A stretch of 5,278 bases of DNA from an uncultured Clostridia bacterium (GCA_945487445.1 CALYTU010000098.1:1-5278); one strand, 5' to 3'; shown: positions 1-5,179, counted from the stretch's first letter. Numbers and translations: made by a program. Notes: generated by a model from the sequence alone, not told the origin.

Positions 1-28
1 ACCTTAATTCTACCACATTTCAGAAGGT

Positions 29-78
29 AATTCTTCACTTTTTTCACTTTTTCGCTCTTTTTTCCCAGTTTTTCCACC
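29..78. other. Phased T-tract, pyrimidine-rich region, probably bent DNA
   Basis: On the + strand this stretch is almost free of G. It carries four T-runs at 39-44, 48-52, 58-63 and 69-73, whose centres lie about 8.5, 10.5 and 10.5 bp apart, close to one helical turn. Phased A/T-tracts of this kind are known to curve DNA. The region lies about 65-110 bp upstream of the mntP -35 box, so a role as an upstream activating or nucleoid-protein site is possible but only inferred. No gene is supported in 1-212 on either strand. Confidence 0.45.
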
Positions 79-87
79 TGTGGATAA
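79..87 (-). promoter_or_regulatory. Perfect DnaA-box 9-mer
   Basis: TGTGGATAA reads as TTATCCACA on the - strand, the consensus DnaA-binding 9-mer. It forms the right part of a small dyad, TCCAC (73-77) and GTGGA (80-84), and follows directly on the T-rich tract. I found no second perfect copy nearby, so this is not evidence for an origin. It could be a DnaA regulatory or titration site, or a chance match. Confidence 0.35.
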
Positions 88-138
88 CTTCTTGATTCCA
101 TCCTCGTCCAAACTGCGGAAACTCAAGGTGATCCCGGC

Positions 139-167
139 TTGACGGCGGGCTGCAAAGGTGCTATAAT
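139..167 (+). promoter_or_regulatory. Sigma-A promoter of mntP
   Basis: The -35 box TTGACG (139-144, 5/6 to consensus) and the -10 box TATAAT (162-167, 6/6) are separated by exactly 17 bp. An extended -10 TG sits at 159-160, giving TGCTATAAT. Transcription should start near 173-175, leaving a leader of about 40 nt before the mntP ATG. That is too short to hold a full yybP-ykoY manganese riboswitch. Confidence 0.85.
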
Positions 168-212
168 CTTGGGCAACACCGCAGAATTCCACATCACACA
201 GGGGAATCACCC

Positions 213-797
213 ATGGACCTATCATTCTACACGCAAAGCGCCGTTTTGGGCGTGGGACTGGCGATGGACGCCTTCTCTGTCTCACTGGCGAACGGGCTGC
301 GCGAGCCCGGGATGGGCCGCGGACGTCTGGGGAAGATCGCCGGAATCTACGCCTTTTTTCAATATCTGATGCCGATGCTCGGGTGGGTCTGCGTTCACAC
401 CGTGGTGGAGACCTTCACCTCTCTGGAGCGGATCATCCCGTGGATTGCCTTCGGACTGCTGGGCTGGATCGGCGGAAAGATGCTCCTGGAAGGATTGCGG
501 GAGCGGCAGGCCGAGACCCCCGTGATGAGGAAGCGACCGGGGACAAAGGAACTGCTGGCGCAGGGCGTGGCAACCTCCATCGACGCCCTCTCGGTGGGCT
601 TCACGATCGAGCAATACGATTTTCGGGCGGCAAACCTGGCCGCCCTCCTCATCGGCCTTGTGACCTTCTGCCTCTGCGCGGTGGGCCTTGCTCTCGGCAA
701 GCGGGCGGGGACGAAGCTCTCCCGCCACGCTTCCATCCTCGGCGGCATCATCCTCATTGCCATCGGCTTCAAAATCTTCCTGGAAGGACTTCGGTAA
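213..797 (+). CDS. mntP: Manganese efflux pump MntP
   Basis: Predicted inner-membrane protein of the MntP (formerly DUF204/YebN) family, which exports Mn2+ and protects cells from manganese excess. The 194-residue product matches the usual length of about 190. It shows the family's internal duplication: a first half with GLAMDAFSVSLANG (residues 15-28, Asp19) and a second with GVATSIDALSVGF (118-130, Asp124). These paired Asp motifs lie in membrane helices and are needed for transport in characterised members. Six hydrophobic segments are visible, roughly at 5-27, 40-62, 72-94, 115-133, 141-163 and 172-191, with a charged loop at 95-114. The ATG at 213 is preceded by AGGGGA (200-205) at good spacing. 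The gene stands alone between its own promoter and terminator. A known family regulator such as MntR may act here, but I did not identify an operator. Confidence 0.93.
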   Translation: MDLSFYTQSAVLGVGLAMDAFSVSLANGLREPGMGRGRLGKIAGIYAFFQYLMPMLGWVCVHTVVETFTSLERIIPWIAFGLLGWIGGKMLLEGLRERQAETPVMRKRPGTKELLAQGVATSIDALSVGFTIEQYDFRAANLAALLIGLVTFCLCAVGLALGKRAGTKLSRHASILGGIILIAIGFKIFLEGLR

Positions 798-804
798 CAC
801 AGCC

Positions 805-835
805 CGGGACGCGGCCATTCCGTGTCCCGTTTTTT
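805..835 (+). terminator. Intrinsic terminator after mntP
   Basis: Eight bases after the mntP stop, CGGGAC (805-810) pairs with GTCCCG (824-829). The stem continues through a G-U wobble (811/823) and CGG/CCG (812-814/820-822), giving 10 pairs around a CCATT loop. A run of six T follows (830-835). TCCCG (825-829) can also pair with CGGGA (836-840) across the T-run, as a weaker alternative fold. Confidence 0.9.
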
Positions 836-867
836 CGGGATGCGGCGCGATTACCGTGATTTCCGTA

Positions 868-896
868 TTGCTTTTTTCGCGTTTCTATTATATAAC
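868..896 (+). promoter_or_regulatory. AT-rich promoter of the sugar transferase operon
   Basis: The best fit is -35 TTGCTT (868-873, 3/6) and -10 TATAAC (891-896, 5/6) with a 17-bp spacer. Further perfect TATAAT hexamers occur at 902-907 and 908-913 but lack good -35 partners. The -10 lies inside an 11-bp tandem repeat. The exact start is uncertain, but this is the only promoter-like stretch between the mntP terminator and the next gene. Confidence 0.55.
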
Positions 897-906
897 TATT
901 ATATAA
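885..906 (+). repeat. Two perfect tandem copies of CTATTATATAA
   Basis: The 11-bp unit CTATTATATAA occurs at 885-895 and again at 896-906 with no mismatch. It is followed by TTATAAT, so TATA-type hexamers recur about once per helical turn. The repeat overlaps the proposed -10 of the downstream operon. Confidence 0.85.
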
Positions 907-915
907 TTATAATTC

Positions 916-929
916 GGACCGAAGGGTCC
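916..929 (+). other. Small leader hairpin
   Basis: GGACC (916-920) and GGTCC (925-929) can pair around a GAAG loop in the 5' leader of the sugar transferase mRNA. There is no T-run after it and it does not cover the ribosome binding site (GAGGGGG, 948-954). It may simply stabilise the 5' end. Confidence 0.35.
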
Positions 930-962
930 TCTTTGCAAAATACAATTGAGGGGGCGATACCC

Positions 963-1628
963 ATGCAAGAAATAAAAACGGTTTCCACCAAAGCAGCCCG
1001 CGGCGTCTACAATCGGATCGTGAAGCGGCTGCTGGATATCATCCTGGCGGCTCTGGCCCTGATTTTACTTTCTCCTCTGATGCTGAGCGCGGCGCTGGCT
1101 GTGAAGCTCAGCTCCAGCGGACCGGTTATCTTCAAGCAGAAGCGGCTGGGCCGGAATGGCAAGGAGTTCAATTTCTATAAGTTCCGGTCCATGGTGGTGA
1201 ACGCCGAAAAGACCGGCTCCGGCGTCTACAGCGGAAAAAGCGACCCGCGGGTGACGAAGGTGGGCCGGATTCTGCGCGCGACCTCTATCGACGAGCTGCC
1301 CCAGCTCTTCAACATCCTCAAGGGAGACATGGCCCTGATCGGGCCCCGTCCGCCCCTGACCTATCATCCCTGGCCCATCGGGGATTACACCGAATTTCAG
1401 CGTCACATGTTCGACGTCCGCCCCGGCATCACCGGCTGGGCGCAGACCCACGGGCGCAAGGACGTGGAATGGCATCGCCGGATCGAACTAAACGTCTGGT
1501 ATGTCGAGCATGTGAGCCTGCTGCTGGATCTTCGCATTTTCTTTCTGACCTTCTTCAAGGTCTTTACTAACGCCGACAACGCCAACACCGGGGAGACCCT
1601 GAAAAAGGACGACAGCGCCCCGGACTGA
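963..1628 (+). CDS. Bacterial sugar transferase (monotopic phosphoglycosyl transferase)
   Basis: Membrane enzyme of the PF02397 bacterial sugar transferase family (WcaJ C-terminal domain/PglC type). Members move a sugar-1-phosphate from a UDP-sugar to undecaprenyl phosphate, the first step of polysaccharide or glycan assembly. The 221-residue length fits the short PglC-like form without the extra N-terminal membrane domain of WcaJ. Visible features: an amphipathic start; KRLLD (21-25) leading into one hydrophobic re-entrant helix (about 22-49) with the Ser37-Pro38 break; FKQKRLGRNGKEFNFYKFRSM (57-77); the catalytic Asp110-Glu111 in SIDELPQLFNIL; GPRPP (127-131); and RPGITGWAQ (153-161). The sugar donor cannot be predicted. 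The ATG at 963 is chosen because GAGGGGG (948-954) lies 8 bp upstream; an in-frame GTG at 822 falls inside the mntP terminator. It is the first gene of a three-gene operon, 24 bp before the aldolase gene. Confidence 0.93.
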   Translation: MQEIKTVSTKAARGVYNRIVKRLLDIILAALALILLSPLMLSAALAVKLSSSGPVIFKQKRLGRNGKEFNFYKFRSMVVNAEKTGSGVYSGKSDPRVTKVGRILRATSIDELPQLFNILKGDMALIGPRPPLTYHPWPIGDYTEFQRHMFDVRPGITGWAQTHGRKDVEWHRRIELNVWYVEHVSLLLDLRIFFLTFFKVFTNADNANTGETLKKDDSAPD

Positions 1629-1652
1629 CTTTCGGAAAGAGAGGGTTCAAAC

Positions 1653-2510
1653 ATGCTGAAGCTGATGTATATTACCAACCGGCCTGAGATCGCGCAAATT
1701 GCGGAGTCCGCAGGCGTGGACCGGATCTTTGTCGATATGGAGTATATCGGCAAGGGCGAACGCCAAAGGGGACTTGACACCGTAAAATCCCACCACACTG
1801 TCCGGGACGTGGCCGCCATCAAGGCCGCGGTGGAGAAGGCGGAGGTACTGGTCCGCGTGAACCCAATCCACGAGGCGACTCCCGATTATCCGTCCTCCCG
1901 TGACGAGATCGACGCCACTGTGGCCGCCGGGGCGGACATCATCATGCTCCCCTTTTTCAAAACCCGGGAGGAGGTACAGACCTTCCTCGAGCTCGTGGGC
2001 GGCAGGACCAGAACCATGCTGCTCTTGGAAACGCCGGAGGCCGTGGAGCGGATCGACGAGATCCTGACCCTGCCCGGGATCGACGAAGTACACATCGGGC
2101 TCAACGACCTAAGCCTGGGCTATGGCCTGCCCTTCATGTTCCAGCTTTTGGCGGACGGGACCGTGGAGGAGCTCTGCTTCAAGCTGCACCGGAAGGGAAT
2201 TGCCTATGGCTTCGGGGGGATCGCCTCCCTCGGCAACGGAATGCTGCCCTCGCAATTCATCATCCGGGAACATTACCGTCTGGGCTCCGGCTGCGTGATC
2301 CTCTCGCGGAGCTTCTGCGACGTGACCAAGGTGCGCCACATCGGCATAATCAACGCCATGTTCCTCAAGGGCGTCCGGGAGATTCGCGATCTGGAGGCCG
2401 ACTGCGAGCGCCACGCCGCCTTCTTCCGTGACAATCACGAAGAGCTCTGCGCCCAGGTGGCGCTGATTACCGAAAAACTGAAAGCGCTGAAAGCGGAGGC
2501 TGCCAAATGA
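1653..2510 (+). CDS. HpcH/HpaI-type aldolase/citrate lyase family protein
   Basis: Cytosolic TIM-barrel enzyme of the HpcH/HpaI aldolase family (PF03328), 285 residues. Members are metal-dependent class II aldolases that make or break a C-C bond using pyruvate or a similar oxoacid; others are citrate lyase-like. Landmarks by family analogy: VDMEYIGKG (28-36); LVRVNP (66-71) with the oxoacid-binding Arg68; GADIIMLPFF (93-102); LLLETPEA (123-130) with metal ligand Glu126; and HIGLNDLSLGYG (147-158) with metal ligand Asp152. GFGGIA (186-191) follows. The His that follows Glu in the HpaI motif (EH) is Tyr31 here, so the reaction may differ from classical HpaI. A charged helical tail spans about 240-285. 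The ribosome site AGAGAGGG (1638-1645) supports the ATG. The stop overlaps the next start by 4 nt, suggesting coupled translation and linked function. The substrate is unknown. Confidence 0.85.
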   Translation: MLKLMYITNRPEIAQIAESAGVDRIFVDMEYIGKGERQRGLDTVKSHHTVRDVAAIKAAVEKAEVLVRVNPIHEATPDYPSSRDEIDATVAAGADIIMLPFFKTREEVQTFLELVGGRTRTMLLLETPEAVERIDEILTLPGIDEVHIGLNDLSLGYGLPFMFQLLADGTVEELCFKLHRKGIAYGFGGIASLGNGMLPSQFIIREHYRLGSGCVILSRSFCDVTKVRHIGIINAMFLKGVREIRDLEADCERHAAFFRDNHEELCAQVALITEKLKALKAEAAK

Positions 2511-3415
2511 ATCTCCTGCTCACAGGCGCCTGGGCCGGGGCCGAGGCGCAGATTCCCGCCCTGGAGGCGATGGGACACCGGGCTGTTTTCCTCCAACAGG
2601 AACAGAATGCCCTGCCTTGCAAGCCTGCCTGGGTCGAGGGTGCGGTCTGCAACGGACTGTTTTTGCACCACAATCTGGACAGCTTTCCCAATTTGCGTTA
2701 CATCCAGCTCACCAGCGCCGGTCTTGATCGGGTCCCGCTCGACCGGGTCCGGGCCAGAGAGATCACCCTGCACAACGCCCGGGGAGTTTACAGCATCCCC
2801 ATGGCGGAGTTTACTCTGGCCGGGGTGCTCGCCCTGTTCAAGCAGACCCGCTTCTTTCTCGACCGGCAGCGGGAAGGGCGCTGGGAAAAGCGCCGGGATC
2901 TGCGAGAGCTCCGGGGTCGGCGCGTGACCGTCCTGGGCTGCGGAAGCGTGGGGACAGAATGCGCCGTCCGCTTTGCAGCAATGGGCTGCCCCGTGACGGG
3001 TGTGGACCTTCTGCCCCGACAGGACGGGGCCTATGTGTCCATGCGTCCGCTGGCCGAGCTGGACGCTGTGCTCCCGGAGTCAGATATTCTGATCCTCACT
3101 CTGCCCCTGACTGCCGAGACCCGGGGCCTGCTGAACGCGGGCCGTCTGGCCATGCTCCCGGCGGGGGCAGTGGTTGCGAATATCGCCCGCGGCGCCGTTG
3201 TGGACACGGCGGCCCTCACCGCCGCCCTGGAGACGGGACGGCTCTCCGGCGCGGTGCTGGACGTTTTCGAGACGGAGCCCCTGCCCGCGGACAGCCCGCT
3301 CTGGACTATGGAGCAGGTGATTCTGACCCCGCACAACAGCTTCGTCGGCGACGGCAACGCGGCGCGGCTGACCGCTCTGATCCTCGGGAATCTGCGCGAC
3401 GCTTCGGAAAAATAG
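2507..3415 (+). CDS. D-isomer-specific 2-hydroxyacid dehydrogenase, NAD-dependent
   Basis: Cytosolic oxidoreductase of the D-2-hydroxyacid dehydrogenase family (phosphoglycerate dehydrogenase-like), which interconverts 2-oxoacids and D-2-hydroxyacids. At 302 residues it is slightly short for the family and lacks a C-terminal ACT or regulatory domain, so it is unlikely to be housekeeping SerA. The N-terminal catalytic half runs to about residue 95. The Rossmann core has VLGCGSVG (142-149, GxGxxG) ending in Asp167, which favours NAD over NADP. Catalytic residues are in place: Arg228 (NIARGAVVD), Glu257 (DVFETEPLP) and His276 (TPHNS). PHNS replaces the commoner PHIG. GGAGG (2495-2499) lies inside the end of the aldolase gene, 7 bp before the ATG, and the genes overlap as ATGA. 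It probably acts on an oxoacid made or consumed by the aldolase homologue; this is inference. Confidence 0.9.
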   Translation: MNLLLTGAWAGAEAQIPALEAMGHRAVFLQQEQNALPCKPAWVEGAVCNGLFLHHNLDSFPNLRYIQLTSAGLDRVPLDRVRAREITLHNARGVYSIPMAEFTLAGVLALFKQTRFFLDRQREGRWEKRRDLRELRGRRVTVLGCGSVGTECAVRFAAMGCPVTGVDLLPRQDGAYVSMRPLAELDAVLPESDILILTLPLTAETRGLLNAGRLAMLPAGAVVANIARGAVVDTAALTAALETGRLSGAVLDVFETEPLPADSPLWTMEQVILTPHNSFVGDGNAARLTALILGNLRDASEK

Positions 3416-3418
3416 GGA

Positions 3419-3457
3419 CGCACAAAGAGCAAGCGGCCGCCGCTTGCTCTTTGTGCG
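3419..3457. repeat. Perfect 18-bp inverted repeat (strong hairpin) after the operon
   Basis: CGCACAAAGAGCAAGCGG (3419-3436) and its exact reverse complement (3440-3457) are separated by CCG only. The repeat starts 3 bp after the dehydrogenase stop, so the hairpin probably ends or stabilises the operon mRNA. It has no T-run beyond its right arm, only TTT inside it, so it is not a textbook intrinsic terminator. A REP/palindromic-repeat element is the main alternative. Confidence 0.85.
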
Positions 3458-3492
3458 CCACAGCAACGGGATCACAGAAACGAAAAAAGGGC

Positions 3493-3521
3493 TGTACAAT
3501 TCCAGCAACCTGTGCTATAAT
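3493..3521 (+). promoter_or_regulatory. Extended -10 promoter of deoC
   Basis: TGTACA (3493-3498, 4/6 to TTGACA) is followed after 17 bp by a perfect TATAAT (3516-3521). The preceding TG (3513-3514) completes the extended -10 TGCTATAAT. The same nine bases form the mntP promoter core. The leader is about 25 nt, with no room for a riboswitch. Confidence 0.8.
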
Positions 3522-3553
3522 CAAAAAAGTCATGCAAAGAAAGGACGATTGCC

Positions 3554-4228
3554 GTGAGCGACCGGCTGACCCCTGCCGAACTGGCAAAATACATTGACCA
3601 CACCCTGCTCAAGCCCCAGGCCAGCGCCGACGACATTCGCCGCGTCTGTGCCGAGGCCAGGGCAATGCACACCGCCTCCGTCTGCGTGAACCCCGGCTAT
3701 CTCAAGCTGGCCGCGCAGGAGCTGGCCGGGACAGACGTGACCCCCTGCTGCGTGATCGGCTTTCCCTTGGGCGCCACAACGTCCGGCGTCAAGGCCTTTG
3801 AGGCCGCCGAGGCGGCTGACAATGGAGCCCGCGAGGTGGACATGGTTCTCAATATCGGCGCGGTCAAGTCGGGCGACTGGGCGCTGGTGGAGCAGGACAT
3901 TGCCGCGGTCACAGCAGCCGTGGCCGGCAGGGCCAAGGTTAAGGTCATTCTCGAAACCTGCCTGCTCACGGACGCAGAAAAGGTCCTGGCCTGTCAGGCG
4001 GCAAAGCGCGCCGGGGCGGACTTCGTGAAGACCTCCACCGGCTTTTCCTCCGGCGGCGCGACCGTGACCGACGTCAGACTCCTGCGTGAAACCGTCGGTC
4101 CGGAGATGGGCGTCAAGGCTTCCGGCGGCGTGCGCACCTATGAGGATGCTGTGGCCATGATCGAAGCCGGTGCTTCCCGCCTGGGCGCTTCCTCCGCCAA
4201 GGCAATTCTGGAAGGCTGCGCCGGCTAA
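3554..4228 (+). CDS. deoC: Deoxyribose-phosphate aldolase
   Basis: Cytosolic class I aldolase that splits 2-deoxy-D-ribose 5-phosphate into acetaldehyde and D-glyceraldehyde 3-phosphate, the last step of deoxynucleoside catabolism. The 224 residues match the short bacterial form. Diagnostic motifs are all present: YIDHTLLKP (13-21), CVIGFPLG (66-73), EVDMVLNIGA (94-103) with Asp96, VKVILETCLL (129-138), FVKTSTGF (157-164) with the Schiff-base Lys159, and VKASGGVRT (187-195) with the second active-site Lys188. The start is GTG at 3554, supported by AAAGGA (3540-3545) 8 bp upstream and by the conserved N-terminus; no nearby in-frame ATG fits. It has its own promoter. Other deo genes are not adjacent; the next gene is tpiA, whose enzyme uses the glyceraldehyde 3-phosphate product. 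I saw no DeoR-type operator. Confidence 0.96.
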   Translation: MSDRLTPAELAKYIDHTLLKPQASADDIRRVCAEARAMHTASVCVNPGYLKLAAQELAGTDVTPCCVIGFPLGATTSGVKAFEAAEAADNGAREVDMVLNIGAVKSGDWALVEQDIAAVTAAVAGRAKVKVILETCLLTDAEKVLACQAAKRAGADFVKTSTGFSSGGATVTDVRLLRETVGPEMGVKASGGVRTYEDAVAMIEAGASRLGASSAKAILEGCAG

Positions 4229-4243
4229 CGGCACGCTTGCATA

Positions 4244-4253
4244 AATTCGTTTT
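4244..4253. repeat. Left target-site duplication (AATTCGTTTT)
   Basis: AATTCGTTTT at 4244-4253 is repeated exactly at 4394-4403. This copy directly abuts the left terminal inverted repeat of the 140-bp element. The match stops on both sides (A/G before, C/A after), as expected for a duplication made by insertion. Confidence 0.75.
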
Positions 4254-4350
4254 CTGGTTTTCGGTTACTGTCAGCTTTGCATTTGAGAAAGGCGTCAGCC
4301 TGGGGCAGAAGCGTTCCCATTTTCCCGTATGGGCGCGCAGGGAGCACACG

Positions 4351-4372
4351 GTCCGCCGAAGCGGACAATTTT
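4351..4372 (+). terminator. Possible weak terminator inside the insertion element
   Basis: GTCCGC (4351-4356) pairs with GCGGAC (4361-4366) around a CGAA tetraloop, followed by AATTTT. The stem is only 6 bp and the T-run is 4, so termination of deoC transcripts would be partial at best. It may instead be just part of the element's fold. Confidence 0.35.
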
Positions 4373-4390
4373 CCGCGTTCATCCGATAAC
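4362..4390 (+). promoter_or_regulatory. Tentative outward promoter for tpiA at the element's right end
   Basis: CGGACA (4362-4367, 4/6) and GATAAC (4385-4390, 4/6) are spaced by 17 bp. The -10 would lie within the right terminal inverted repeat and fire towards tpiA. The match is modest and overlaps the hairpin at 4351-4366. No better promoter is seen in 4229-4435. Confidence 0.25.
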
Positions 4391-4393
4391 CAG

Positions 4394-4403
4394 AATTCGT
4401 TTT
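4394..4403. repeat. Right target-site duplication (AATTCGTTTT)
   Basis: Exact second copy of the 10-bp repeat at 4244-4253, immediately after the element's right end at 4393. Without the element and one repeat copy, deoC and tpiA would be 57 bp apart. Confidence 0.75.
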
Positions 4404-4435
4404 ATATTTCATGATGATAAAAGGAGACAACCACT

Positions 4436-5179
4436 ATGAGAACCCCCATGATCGCCGGTAACTGGAAAATGAACAAGACCCCCGCCGAGACCCGGGCCCT
4501 GATCGAGGACCTGAAGAAGCTGGAGAACCGCACCGGAGCGGAAGTCGTGGTCTGCCCCATGACGGTCAGCCTGGCTGCGGCGGCTGAGGCTCTGCAGGGT
4601 ACCGCCATTCATCTTGGCGCGCAGAACGTCCACTTTGCGGACCAGGGCGCCTACACCGGCGAGTGCAACGCCGCCTCCCTGAAGGAGCTGGGCGTGGAGT
4701 ATGTTATCATCGGCCACTCCGAGCGCCGTCAGTACTTTGGCGAGACCGACGTCACCGTGAACCAGCGGACCCTCAAGGCCCTGGAAGCCGGTCTGAAGCC
4801 GATCATCTGCGTGGGCGAGAGCCTGGAGCAGAAGCAGCAGGGCATCACCAACGAGATCGTCCGCATGCAGACCAAGGTGGCCCTGCTGAACGTGGGCGAG
4901 ATAATTGACGATGTTGTAATTGCCTATGAGCCTGTTTGGGCCATCGGCACCGGCCTGACCGCCACCCCCGAAGACGCCAACGCTACCATCGGCGCCATTC
5001 GGTGCGCGATTCGCGAGGTCTGCGGTGAGGCTGCAGATCGGGTCCGCATTCTCTACGGCGGCTCCATGAACGACAAGAACGCCCATGATCTCATGGCCCA
5101 ACCCGAGATCGACGGCGGTCTGATCGGCGGCGCCTCTCTGGCGGCGGCGAAGTTCTCCGGCGTTATCAACTTCAACTGA
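4436..5179 (+). CDS. tpiA: Triose-phosphate isomerase
   Basis: Cytosolic glycolytic enzyme interconverting glyceraldehyde 3-phosphate and dihydroxyacetone phosphate. The 247-residue length is typical for a single TIM barrel. Active-site signatures are complete: AGNWKMN (7-13) with Asn9 and Lys11, IGHSERR (92-98) with the electrophile His94, AYEPVWAIGTG (163-173) with the base Glu165 and the start of flexible loop 6, YGGSM (207-211), and the phosphate-binding GLIGGASL (228-235). Small departures from common forms are CPMTVSL (40-46), one residue shorter than CPPFTAL-type segments, ECNAASL (76-82), and Leu174 in loop 6 where Lys is frequent. The ATG has AAGGAG (4421-4426) 9 bp upstream. Other glycolytic genes often sit beside tpiA in Firmicutes, but here deoC precedes it and no gene is seen in the 99 bp after it. 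Confidence 0.97.
   Translation: MRTPMIAGNWKMNKTPAETRALIEDLKKLENRTGAEVVVCPMTVSLAAAAEALQGTAIHLGAQNVHFADQGAYTGECNAASLKELGVEYVIIGHSERRQYFGETDVTVNQRTLKALEAGLKPIICVGESLEQKQQGITNEIVRMQTKVALLNVGEIIDDVVIAYEPVWAIGTGLTATPEDANATIGAIRCAIREVCGEAADRVRILYGGSMNDKNAHDLMAQPEIDGGLIGGASLAAAKFSGVINFN

Larger units (their letters stand above)
4254..4393. mobile_element. MITE-like insertion element, 140 bp, between deoC and tpiA
   Basis: The segment begins CTGGTTTTCGG (4254-4264) and ends CCGATAACCAG (4383-4393). The ends are inverted repeats matching at 10 of 11 bases. A perfect 10-bp direct repeat abuts both ends exactly (4244-4253 and 4394-4403). Terminal inverted repeats plus a target-site duplication are the hallmarks of a transposed element. 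There is no room for a transposase, so this would be a non-autonomous MITE moved in trans. Inside are two smaller dyads: CCCAT/ATGGG (4316-4320/4329-4333) and GTCCGC/GCGGAC (4351-4356/4361-4366). I see no coding sequence in it. I cannot assign a transposase family. Whether other copies exist in the genome is unknown from this window. Confidence 0.7.

Noticed and set aside
1..28. ACCTT/AAGGT dyad at 1-5 and 24-28
   Set aside because: Five base pairs with an 18-nt loop is within chance expectation and nothing else supports it.
79..87. Chromosomal replication origin at the left edge
   Set aside because: Only one perfect DnaA box is present, with no box cluster and no dnaA, dnaN or rpmH visible in the window.
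168..212. yybP-ykoY manganese riboswitch upstream of mntP
   Set aside because: The likely transcript leader is only about 40 nt, too short for that aptamer plus an expression platform, and I see no matching conserved loops.
10..285. 91-codon open frame on the - strand at the left edge
   Set aside because: It runs through the mntP promoter and start, has a low-complexity Lys/Glu tail from the T-rich tract, and matches no family I recognise.
822..962. In-frame upstream extension of the sugar transferase from a GTG at 822
   Set aside because: The GTG lies inside the mntP terminator stem and the extension would translate the AT-rich promoter (residues like YNYYIIII). The ATG at 963 has a strong ribosome site and begins a normal family N-terminus.
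2507..3415. Housekeeping serine-pathway phosphoglycerate dehydrogenase (serA)
   Set aside because: At 302 residues it has no ACT or intervening regulatory domain and its partners are an aldolase homologue and a sugar transferase, not serine genes. Short SerA forms do exist, so this is not fully excluded.
3530..4234. Full-length antisense open frame opposite deoC (234 codons); similar ones oppose mntP (282-818) and tpiA (4409-5203)
   Set aside because: Long antisense frames are common in GC-rich genes because stop codons are rare on the other strand. The + strand frames carry complete catalytic motifs and ribosome sites.
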